From NCBI GenBank assembly GCA_035527455.1, contig DATLAN010000571.1, forward strand, positions 1-16,528: DNA of 16,528 nucleotides. The letters are read 5' to 3'. This stretch comes from DATLAN01 sp035527455 (GTDB lineage Bacteria > Planctomycetota > Planctomycetia > Pirellulales > Thermoguttaceae). The notes beneath the pieces were generated by a model, which saw nothing but the letters and a program-made list of their open reading frames with translations, was not told the DNA's origin and searched no databases. Below, in pieces: positions 1 to 7,036 of the stretch; within the stretch, counting starts at the first letter, position 1, and every line of letters starts with the position of its first letter. Both the position numbers and the translations under genes were made by a program.

Positions 1-210
1 CAGGCCAAGCTGTCGGAATTGATCCACCGGCTGACGCCTGAGGAGGAGGTGGTTATCACCGAGAACGATCAACCTGTGGCACGGCTGGTGCCCCCGAAGG
101 GCGAACCGCCGCGTCCACCCCGACGTTTGGGTACGCTGCGAGGCACCGTCCTGTACATGGCGCCGGACTTTGACGCCCCGTTGGAAGACTTCAAGGAGTA
201 CATGGAATGA
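1..210 (+). CDS. Phd/YefM-type antitoxin, 5' end missing
   Basis: The reading frame is open from base 1 and ends at TGA 208-210, so the start codon lies upstream of the window. The visible 69 residues begin QAKLSELI and include EEVVITENDQPVARLVP. This is the usual pattern of Phd/YefM antitoxins, in which an AKLSEL helix is followed by a beta hairpin ending in PVARLVP. Family members bind and neutralise the partner toxin through their C-terminus and repress their own promoter through the N-terminal DNA-binding part, most of which is cut off here. The last bases overlap the PIN toxin start in an ATGA junction, which supports a toxin-antitoxin pair. The TTG at 19 is only an internal codon. Confidence 0.85.
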   Translation, partial: QAKLSELIHRLTPEEEVVITENDQPVARLVPPKGEPPRPPRRLGTLRGTVLYMAPDFDAPLEDFKEYME

Positions 211-605
211 GATTGCTCGTCGATACCCATACCGTCATCTGGGCGGTGGATGATCCGCCGAAGCTCAGCCCCCACGCGGTTACGGCGCTCGAAGACCCCG
301 GCAACGAGCTGCTCTTAAGCGCGGGCACGATCTGGGAGATCGGCATCAAGGTGGGGCTGAAGAAGCTGTCGCTGTCGATGCCCTACCGCCAGTGGATGAA
401 CAAGGCCATCGCCGACCTGGGGCTGACGCTGCTGCCGATCACGGTGGAATATGCCGACGCTGAGGCGGGGCTGCCCAGGCATCACGGCGATCCTTTCGAC
501 CGGCTGCTGGCGGCGCAGGCACAGGTCGAGAACGTTTCGCTGGTGAGCGCTGATGCGGTTTTCGATCAGTACGGGGTACACCGGATTTGGCAGTTGGTTC
601 CATGA
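207..605 (+). CDS. vapC: PIN-domain toxin, VapC-like ribonuclease
   Basis: This 132-residue protein has the size and motifs of a single PIN domain. The acidic residues expected to bind Mg/Mn in the nuclease site are visible: D6 in LLVDTH, E44 in TIWEIGIK, D95 and D98 in HGDPFDRLL, and D116 in LVSADAVF. PIN toxins cut RNA, often tRNA or rRNA, when released from the antitoxin; the target here cannot be read from sequence. The start is ATG 207, overlapping the antitoxin stop (ATGA), with an AAGGAG ribosome-binding site at 193-198, eight bases upstream. Its own stop overlaps the pglZ start in a second ATGA. The toxin is therefore translationally coupled both to its antitoxin and to a BREX core gene, which is unusual. 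All catalytic acids appear intact. Confidence 0.9.
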   Translation: MRLLVDTHTVIWAVDDPPKLSPHAVTALEDPGNELLLSAGTIWEIGIKVGLKKLSLSMPYRQWMNKAIADLGLTLLPITVEYADAEAGLPRHHGDPFDRLLAAQAQVENVSLVSADAVFDQYGVHRIWQLVP

Positions 606-3196
606 AACACGGCATCGTCGGTGAGTATCTGCTGAACCTCGTGGCCAAGCAGGTCGAAGATTACTCGCTCGTGGTCTGGTACGACCCGGACGGCGTTTAC
701 ACGTCGGTCGCCGAGAAGCTGGACCTGCCGGGCACGACCGTTGCCCGCTACGAGGGGAGCTTCCTGAAGCTGCGGCGGGAGATCGACGGGCTGCTCGACA
801 ACCTGGGGCCACCCAAGCTGGTCGTGTACGTCCCCGAAGACCAGGCGAAGACGCATAATGCCCTCGCCGAACTGGAGGCGGCCGGCGTGGTCATGCAGCC
901 CGGCCAGCAGCCGCCGGCGCGGAACACGCGGCTTGCGGTGGTCGCCCGCAACGCCCTGAAGCCGATCTTGGGCGACGAGACCGCGCTGGAGGTGGAGAGG
1001 CAGGTCGAGGCCGGCAAGCTGAGCCTGGCCGACGTGAACGCCCTGGCCGAGAAAGGGCAGGGAATCTCGAAGGGCGTGGTCGCCCTGGTGTTCGGCTCCG
1101 GCAGCCCGCAGGATGTCGCGCTGGCCTTCCTCGATAGCGACCGTTTTGACGCCGAAGTCCAGAAGAAATCGGCCGAGACGGAGTTGCTCACGCTGTTGGG
1201 CGACAGTTTCGGCATTGATCTGCCCGAGGGGACCAACCTGCTCGATGCTCGGGAGCGTTTCGCCCGTCATGTCCTGATGACGGACCTCGTGGCGGGCCTG
1301 GGCGACGCGGTTCCCGCAGCGCTCAAGTCGGTCAAGGTGGCCAAGACCCCGGCGGCGGCTCACGCCTGCGCCGGCCTCGCCCGAGCATGGCGGCTGCGCC
1401 GTGATGTCCGAGACAGTTACGTAACGGCGTCGAACAAGGTCGAGCAGGAGTTCTCCCTCTCGCAGATGGGGCTTGAGCCGGAGAAGATCGTCGAGATCGA
1501 GACGTTCTTGGCCGTCGAACGGGCGCTGTTGCGGCACGTCGAGAACGCGATGTTGGAGTCGCCGACGCCGGCATTGCTGGACCTGGCGCGGTCCCGACTC
1601 TCGCGGTTCTGGTCGGACGTGGAACCGGCCATTCAGGCGCATTGGGCCTTGGTGGCTGCCGCGGCGGACGTTCTCTTGGAGGCGGAGCGAGTTGCCACGG
1701 CCCTCAAAAAGGCCCCGGCTACCGCGCCCGGCATGATTAAGGCTTATGCCGAGGGCGCTTCGCCGTGGTGCCTGCTCGACACCTGCCACCGGCTGATGGA
1801 AAGCCGGTGGTACAACTTCGAGCCGGAGATGGGCGAAAAGCACGACGGCCTGGAAAAGCTGAAGCTCAAGGCCGAAGGGCGATACACCGAAGTCGGCTCC
1901 GAGTTGGCCCAGCAGTTCGTCGCCAAGTTCCAGAAGGCCAAGCATCCCCTGAAAGGCGTCTTGCGGCAGGCGGAAGTCTTCGAGTCGCAAGTGAAGCCGC
2001 GGGTCAGTGAGGGCAAGACAGCCTATGTGTGGGTCGATGCCCTGCGCTTCGAGATGGCCCGGCAGTTGTGCGACGTACTCAAGGGGGACTTCGAGATTGC
2101 GATTCAGCCGGCCATCGCCGCGATCCCCACGATTACGGAGATCGGCATGGCTGCTCTGCTTCCGCGGGCCGACCAGGCGGCCAAGGTCGTCGCCATCGGC
2201 AACGGGAAGGTGGGGCTGGAAATCGACGGGAAGGTGGTCAAGGACCGCAAGGACCGGGTGGCATTTCTCAAGGAACACGCAGGCGTGTCCGTGTTCGACG
2301 CCAAGCTGGACGACCTGCTTCCTAAGCCTTCTAAGAAGGTACGAGACGGCATCGCCGGCGCGCAACTGGTGCTGATTACCTCGCAGGAAATCGACGAGTT
2401 GTGCGAGCAGGACAACATCACTCAGGCCCGGCGTCAGATGGATGGCGTGCTGAACGACCTTCGCCGAGGTTTCCGCGTGCTAAGCGACCTGGGAGTCAAG
2501 CACATCATCCTCGCAGCCGACCACGGACACCTGTTTGGCGAAGAAGTCAGCGACGACATGAAGATCGAAGCCCCCGGCGGCGACACGGCGGACCTCCATC
2601 GGCGGGTCTGGGTGGGCCAGGGCGGCAGCGCCGCGCCGTCCTACCTGCGCACCTCGCTGGCCTCGCTCGGGATGCAGAGCGACCTGGACATCGCCACCCC
2701 CTGGACGTTCGCCTGCTTCAAGTCGAAGGGAGGCGCGAGGGCCTACTTTCACGGCGGGCTGTCGCCGCAGGAGTTGATTATCCCGGTCGTGGCCATGACC
2801 CCCACGGCTCAGGCGTTGGCCGGTCCGCCGACCTGGATCGACTGGAACCTGACGCTCGGCTCCCCCAAGCTGACCACCCGCTTCTTCTCGGTCCAAGTCA
2901 GCGGTGCCGGGACGGGGCTGTTTGAACTTGAACCACCCAAGGTCCGGGTGGAAATCCGTGCCAAAGGCAAATGCGTGTCGATCCCGGTCAGCGCCTCCTA
3001 CGGGTACGAGAATGCGACCGGGGAAGTCAGCCTGAAACTGGCCGAGGACGATCCCAAGAAGATCGAACCGAATACCGTGACCGTCATGTTGGTCGAGGAA
3101 ATCACGCAGAAGACCGTGAGTGTATCTCTTCTGGATGCCAGCAGCGGCGCTGAACTGAAGAGCCTCGATAAGATCGAAGTCGCCATTTCCTTATAG
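602..3196 (+). CDS. pglZ: BREX alkaline-phosphatase-fold protein PglZ
   Basis: The 864-residue product has the length and features of BREX PglZ, a core protein required for BREX phage exclusion. Near the N-terminus is VVWYDPDG (residues 24-31), a segment common in PglZ proteins. The central alkaline-phosphatase-superfamily core carries VDALRFE (D479, R482, E484) and ILAADHGHLF (D640, H641, H643), the usual metal-binding positions. Residues from about 690 onward look beta-rich, like the C-terminal domain of other PglZ proteins. I chose ATG 602 because it overlaps the toxin stop as ATGA; an in-frame TTG at 587 would add five residues without a ribosome-binding site. The brxL start follows seven bases after the stop. 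BREX-1 type A, type B and BREX-4 PglZ cannot be separated by eye. Confidence 0.92.
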   Translation: MKHGIVGEYLLNLVAKQVEDYSLVVWYDPDGVYTSVAEKLDLPGTTVARYEGSFLKLRREIDGLLDNLGPPKLVVYVPEDQAKTHNALAELEAAGVVMQPGQQPPARNTRLAVVARNALKPILGDETALEVERQVEAGKLSLADVNALAEKGQGISKGVVALVFGSGSPQDVALAFLDSDRFDAEVQKKSAETELLTLLGDSFGIDLPEGTNLLDARERFARHVLMTDLVAGLGDAVPAALKSVKVAKTPAAAHACAGLARAWRLRRDVRDSYVTASNKVEQEFSLSQMGLEPEKIVEIETFLAVERALLRHVENAMLESPTPALLDLARSRLSRFWSDVEPAIQAHWALVAAAADVLLEAERVATALKKAPATAPGMIKAYAEGASPWCLLDTCHRLMESRWYNFEPEMGEKHDGLEKLKLKAEGRYTEVGSELAQQFVAKFQKAKHPLKGVLRQAEVFESQVKPRVSEGKTAYVWVDALRFEMARQLCDVLKGDFEIAIQPAIAAIPTITEIGMAALLPRADQAAKVVAIGNGKVGLEIDGKVVKDRKDRVAFLKEHAGVSVFDAKLDDLLPKPSKKVRDGIAGAQLVLITSQEIDELCEQDNITQARRQMDGVLNDLRRGFRVLSDLGVKHIILAADHGHLFGEEVSDDMKIEAPGGDTADLHRRVWVGQGGSAAPSYLRTSLASLGMQSDLDIATPWTFACFKSKGGARAYFHGGLSPQELIIPVVAMTPTAQALAGPPTWIDWNLTLGSPKLTTRFFSVQVSGAGTGLFELEPPKVRVEIRAKGKCVSIPVSASYGYENATGEVSLKLAEDDPKKIEPNTVTVMLVEEITQKTVSVSLLDASSGAELKSLDKIEVAISL

Positions 3197-3203
3197 GTGT
3201 CTT

Positions 3204-5231
3204 ATGCCGGAGTTGGATCGGAAATCAGCATCGGTCTTTGCGGGCAAAGTGGTCCGCAAGGATTTGGTCCGCAAAGTGAAAGTCGGCGCGAACGTGCCCG
3301 TCTTCGTGCTGGAATACCTGCTGGGGAAATACTGTGCGACCGACGACCCCGTGGCCATCGACGCCGGGCTGCGCGTCGTCAACAGCACCCTTTCCTCGAA
3401 CTTTGTCGGACCCGACGAGGCGAACAAGGCCCAATCGCTGGTCAAAGACAAGGGCAAGCACACGTTGATCGACAAGGTGAAAGTCCGCTACATTGCCGAT
3501 GACGATAAGCACTGGGCGGAACTGGTCAACTTCGGAAACAAGTACGTGCATATCCCGGAGCACTACCTGCGGGAATACGACCGGCTGCTGATGGGCGGAA
3601 TCTGGGCGCAGGTTGATCTCCGGCACCAGTATGACGAGGAAGCCAAGGGAAAGCGCAGCCCGTTCTGGGTCGAGAGCATCAAGCCGATCCAGGTTGCCAC
3701 TTTCGATCTGGATGAATACCGGGAATGCCGCCGGCAGTTCAGCACCGGCGAGTGGGTGGACCTGCTGTTGCGGAGCATCGGCCTGGAGCCGAGCTACTTC
3801 GAGCGACGGGTCAAGCTGCTGTTCCTCACTCGTCTGCTGCCGCTCTGCGAGCACAACTACAACCTCGTGGAGCTTGGCCCCCGAGGGACCGGCAAGAGCT
3901 ACGCCTACCAGGAGTTGTCGCCGTACACGATCCTGCTCACCGGGCCGACGACCGTGGCCAATCTGTTCTACAACATGGCCAGCGGCAAGATCGGGCTGGT
4001 CGGAATCTGGGACGCCATTGGCTTTGATGAAGTGGCCGACCTTCAGAAGATGCCGAAGGAAGTGGTCACGACCCTGAAGACCTATTGCGAGTCGGGCACG
4101 TTCGCCCGTGGCAAGGAATCCCTTTCCGGCATGGCATCGCTTGCGATGTTCGGCAATACGAACCAGCCGGTGGAGGCTATGGTTCGCTCGTCCCACCTGT
4201 TCATGCCCATGCCGGACGTGATCCGCGAGGACATGGCGTTCCTCGACCGCATCCACTTTTACCTGCCCGGCTGGGAAATCCCCAAGATGCGGGTGGAGTT
4301 CTTCACGGACCACTACGGCTTCGTCGTCGATTACCTGGCCGAGGCGCTGCGGGAACTGCGGAAGCACAACTTCACCGAGGCGACCGACCGGTACTTCTCG
4401 CTCGGTTCGCACCTGAACGCCCGGGACGTGAAGGCCGTGCGTAAGACTGTCTCTGGGATGCTCAAGCTGGTCTACCCGCACGGCGAGTATTCCAAGGAGG
4501 AATTGGCGGAACTTCTGGAAATCGCCTTGGAGGGCCGCCGCCGAGTCAAAGAGCAACTCAAGAAGATGGGCTCGTTCGAGTACCATCAGACCTCGTTCTC
4601 GTACCTGGATAGCGATACTCGCGAGGAGCGGTTCGTCGGCGTCCCCGAACAGGGCGGCCGAGACATGATCTCGACCGATCCCCTGGCTCCCGGGTCGGTA
4701 TACGCTGCGTCTGTGGACGATCAGGGCAGAGTGGGGTTGTACCGGATCGAAGTCGGCTGCTCGCCGGGCACGGGCAAGCTCAAGATTGCCGGGGGTGTCG
4801 AAGGCGCGATGAAGGAATCCATCCAGCGGGCCTTTGCCTACTTGATGGGGCAGAAGGTCAAGATGGGCGTCGGGCAGCAGTTGGACACGACCGATTTTCA
4901 CGTAGAGGCCATCGACCTGTTGAGCAATCGTGTCCCCTGCGAAGCGGGGATTGCCCTGGTGGTGGCCATCTACTCGGCAGTCAAGCATCAATCCGTGTTG
5001 GCCGGGCTGCTGCTCCTGGGCGATCTCAGCATCCAGGGCAACATCAAGCCCCTGCGATCGCTGGCGGAGCCGCTCCAGGTCGGCATGGACAACGGCGCTC
5101 GCCGGGCGCTGATCCCCCTGGACAACAAGCGGAATTTCCTTGAGGTTTCCGGTGATATTGTGGAGCGAGTAGACCCCATCTTCTTCTCCGACCCGATGAC
5201 GGCGGCGATGAAGGCGTTGGGGATGACGTGA
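3204..5231 (+). CDS. brxL: BrxL, Lon-related AAA+ BREX protein
   Basis: This 675-residue protein matches BrxL in length and layout: an N-terminal region (about 1-160) expected to bind DNA, an AAA+ core and a C-terminal Lon-like domain. The AAA+ motifs are intact, with Walker A GPRGTGKS at 225-232 and Walker B GIWDAIGFDEV with D275 and E276. GNTNQ with arginines downstream looks like a sensor region. In the Lon-like part (about 560-675), the segment aligned by eye with the Lon GPSAG serine motif reads PCEAG, with E580 at the serine position. The segment aligned with GGLKEK reads RSLAEP, with A621 at the lysine position. I see no Ser-Lys dyad, so proteolysis is unlikely. BrxL is known from types 1 and 4 BREX. 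A weak AGGTG lies just upstream of the start. Confidence 0.93.
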   Translation: MPELDRKSASVFAGKVVRKDLVRKVKVGANVPVFVLEYLLGKYCATDDPVAIDAGLRVVNSTLSSNFVGPDEANKAQSLVKDKGKHTLIDKVKVRYIADDDKHWAELVNFGNKYVHIPEHYLREYDRLLMGGIWAQVDLRHQYDEEAKGKRSPFWVESIKPIQVATFDLDEYRECRRQFSTGEWVDLLLRSIGLEPSYFERRVKLLFLTRLLPLCEHNYNLVELGPRGTGKSYAYQELSPYTILLTGPTTVANLFYNMASGKIGLVGIWDAIGFDEVADLQKMPKEVVTTLKTYCESGTFARGKESLSGMASLAMFGNTNQPVEAMVRSSHLFMPMPDVIREDMAFLDRIHFYLPGWEIPKMRVEFFTDHYGFVVDYLAEALRELRKHNFTEATDRYFSLGSHLNARDVKAVRKTVSGMLKLVYPHGEYSKEELAELLEIALEGRRRVKEQLKKMGSFEYHQTSFSYLDSDTREERFVGVPEQGGRDMISTDPLAPGSVYAASVDDQGRVGLYRIEVGCSPGTGKLKIAGGVEGAMKESIQRAFAYLMGQKVKMGVGQQLDTTDFHVEAIDLLSNRVPCEAGIALVVAIYSAVKHQSVLAGLLLLGDLSIQGNIKPLRSLAEPLQVGMDNGARRALIPLDNKRNFLEVSGDIVERVDPIFFSDPMTAAMKALGMT

Positions 5232-5235
5232 CAGT

Positions 5236-5254
5236 CAATATGGAAGCGATATTG
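5236..5254. promoter_or_regulatory. Inverted repeat, possible operator 1
   Basis: CAATAT (5236-5241) is followed seven bases later by its exact complement ATATTG (5249-5254). It lies just after the brxL stop in the 70-bp gap before the ABC-3C cassette. The arm and spacer lengths match those of the second dyad at 5282-5300. A DNA-binding regulator site is a guess; no regulator gene is visible in the window. Confidence 0.3.
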
Positions 5255-5281
5255 GAGAATGCACTTTCTCGTAATCCGGGC

Positions 5282-5300
5282 TGAACGCAGCCAACGTTCA
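5282..5300. promoter_or_regulatory. Inverted repeat at ABC-3C start, possible operator 2 or RNA hairpin
   Basis: TGAACG (5282-5287) and CGTTCA (5295-5300) are exact complements separated by CAGCCAA. The right arm ends one base before the effector ATG at 5302, where a Shine-Dalgarno sequence would normally be; none is seen. The dyad could be an operator, or an mRNA hairpin that limits translation of the nuclease-like effector. Confidence 0.35.
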
Positions 5301-5301
5301 A

Positions 5302-6555
5302 ATGAGCACTACGCCATCACGTTTCGACGCTTCTTCCTCCGCACTGGGATACCTCTACCAGTGTCGATACGCTCTCCTGTTGGCTTTGCAGTCCGATGAG
5401 GAAACAGCCCTTCAGATGAGTATTGAGAAACTCGACGACGTGGCCTTCTGTGGGGATGGACGAGATGGCGACAGTCCGGTGAAACTTCTCCAGTTTAAGC
5501 ACCATATCAGCCGGAAGGGCGGACTTTCTGACAAGAGTGAGGATGTCTGGAAGACAATTCGTATTTGGGCTGACCTGGCTCTGGCGAAGAAGATTGACCT
5601 CGACCAGATCGTTCTCCTCATGGTGACAACCTCGGTATCCAACCGAAGGAATGCGGTTCACTTCTTGCTCCCTGACTCGAAGGAGCGGGACATCGACGAG
5701 GCTCTTCGACGGCTCCAGGATGCCGGGAAAGACTCGCAATCCGCAACCGTGAAGGACGCCTACTCGACCTTTGCACGGTTGTCTGCCGCGCAGCGTCGAA
5801 AGCTCGTTGGGGCGATCCATCTTATCGAAGGTTCACCGACCATCCTCGATTTGCGCGGCAAGATTGAGACCGCCCTTCGCCATGCCGTGCGGCCACAACA
5901 CCGAAAAGCCTTCGTCGATCGCCTGGAAGGATGGTGGTTCAGGATCGTAATCGAGCACCTGATGTCATCCTCGTCCGATTCTACAGTCGCCATCGGGAAA
6001 ATCCACCAGCATATCCACGACCTTGGTGAACAATTCCGACGAGAGGCTTTGCCCGATGATCTGTTGCAGGCAACGATTCCGAACGATGCTGTTCGTGAGG
6101 ACGATAACAGGATGTTCATACGACAGCTTAATCTCATTCACATTGTAAACAATCGGATTCGCACGGCTCAGGAGGACCATTACCGCGCTTTTACCCAACG
6201 TTCTCGGTGGGTGAGAGATAGGCTCATCGAGCTTGACGAGGTGGACAAGTTTGAGGCTCGACTGGCTGACGAGTGGAGGCACAAGTTCGAGATAATGCAG
6301 GACGGCATCACCAAAGATACGGACCAGTCTCGCCTCTCAGCCGGAAAGGCGGTCTACAACTGGACGCAGGATACGGCTCCGGCAAACACATCGCTGTTTA
6401 TTCGTCCCCAGTTTCAGACGCCCTACATGGTCCGAGGCTCCTACCACATGTTGGCGGACGTGCTTCGGGTTGGATGGCACCCGCACTTCCAGGCACATCT
6501 ATGCTCGGAGGAAACCGCCGAGAAGGAGGGCACCGATGCTAAAGGAATGGACTGA
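5302..6555 (+). CDS. ABC-3C effector: nuclease-like N-terminus plus C-terminal ABC-3C domain
   Basis: The 417-residue protein opens with SALGYLYQCRYALLLAL (13-29), the starting helix of a family of predicted dsDNA nucleases also seen in defence effectors such as Cap4. It continues with IEKLDDV (E42, D45, D46) and LLQFKHH (Q64, K66), which fit the acid and QxK parts of a PD-(D/E)XK-like active site. The C-terminal region (about 270-417), with VYNWTQ, RGSYHMLADVL and GWHPHF, resembles the C-terminal domains of ABC three-component systems, which link effector to sensor. The gene overlaps the middle component by 20 bp. It has no clear ribosome-binding site, but the start is supported by the conserved GYLYQ helix just inside. 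Cleavage of DNA is inferred from family, not shown. Confidence 0.8.
   Translation: MSTTPSRFDASSSALGYLYQCRYALLLALQSDEETALQMSIEKLDDVAFCGDGRDGDSPVKLLQFKHHISRKGGLSDKSEDVWKTIRIWADLALAKKIDLDQIVLLMVTTSVSNRRNAVHFLLPDSKERDIDEALRRLQDAGKDSQSATVKDAYSTFARLSAAQRRKLVGAIHLIEGSPTILDLRGKIETALRHAVRPQHRKAFVDRLEGWWFRIVIEHLMSSSSDSTVAIGKIHQHIHDLGEQFRREALPDDLLQATIPNDAVREDDNRMFIRQLNLIHIVNNRIRTAQEDHYRAFTQRSRWVRDRLIELDEVDKFEARLADEWRHKFEIMQDGITKDTDQSRLSAGKAVYNWTQDTAPANTSLFIRPQFQTPYMVRGSYHMLADVLRVGWHPHFQAHLCSEETAEKEGTDAKGMD
6523..6529 (+). promoter_or_regulatory. Strong ribosome-binding site for the middle component
   Basis: AAGGAGG lies six bases before ATG 6536. It decides the start of the middle component over the upstream in-frame ATG at 6470, which would overlap the effector gene by 86 bp. 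Confidence 0.75.
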
Positions 6556-7036
6556 ACGGCCACAGGACGTATCGAATCTGTTGAACCCGTCCTTCCTGGG
6601 GCTGCTGCTTTACAGGGCAGTTCATGGCTTCAAGAGGGAGCGTTCTTCGGGGATGCCTTTTGAATTGGCAGTGCTCGTCTTGCCGTTGGTTCTACACCCC
6701 GCCACTCGAAACCGCTTACCCGCGAAGGTCACGACCACACTGCCGACCTGGGTACAGGCCAACCGGGACGCTCTTCTTGAGTTTCCGAAACGCACAAAAG
6801 CCCTGCTTCCATTCACAAGGGAGTCCCTGTGCTTCTTGGCAGAACGCAGCCTGCTTCTTTTTGATGGCGAAGGCCGGCTCGACATCGGTTCGCAGAAGCC
6901 ACTCGGAGTGACGCAGTATCAGGAAGCGAGTGAGGAAATTGCCGCGTGCTACAAGCGTGCTGAGTTTGTGGGCCGGTGGTTGGCTTCGGCAGGATCGTCC
7001 GCCACCACTTACGTTCTTCTGGGGATCAGACCATGA
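6536..7036 (+). CDS. ABC-3C middle component
   Basis: This 166-residue protein begins MLKEWTERPQDVSNLLNP and carries GMPFELAVLVLPLVLH (about 36-50), followed by RNRLP and TWVQANRD. This fits the small middle components of ABC three-component systems, which are thought to bridge the ATPase and the effector, often through winged-helix-like folds. The identification rests on this pattern and on its position between an ABC-3C effector and a DUF3732-type ATPase. The start is set by the AAGGAGG site at 6523-6529. The gene overlaps the effector end by 20 bp, and its TGA stop overlaps the ATPase start as ATGA, so the three products are probably made in matched amounts. Confidence 0.8.
   Translation: MLKEWTERPQDVSNLLNPSFLGLLLYRAVHGFKRERSSGMPFELAVLVLPLVLHPATRNRLPAKVTTTLPTWVQANRDALLEFPKRTKALLPFTRESLCFLAERSLLLFDGEGRLDIGSQKPLGVTQYQEASEEIAACYKRAEFVGRWLASAGSSATTYVLLGIRP

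Noticed and set aside
587..601. Upstream TTG start for pglZ
   Set aside because: It adds five residues and has no ribosome-binding site; ATG 602 forms the ATGA overlap with the toxin stop.
566..2365. A 599-codon open frame on the - strand opposite pglZ
   Set aside because: It is the antisense shadow of a GC-biased gene. Its translation is low in complexity, rich in R, L, Q and G, with no domain, while the + strand has clear PglZ motifs.
3225..4991. A 588-codon open frame on the - strand opposite brxL
   Set aside because: Again an antisense shadow: the + strand encodes complete AAA+ motifs and the antisense protein shows none.
6976..7032. Upstream start for the ABC-3C ATPase
   Set aside because: It would overlap the middle component by 61 bp, and family proteins begin close to the short strand before Walker A; ATG 7033 gives an ATGA overlap.
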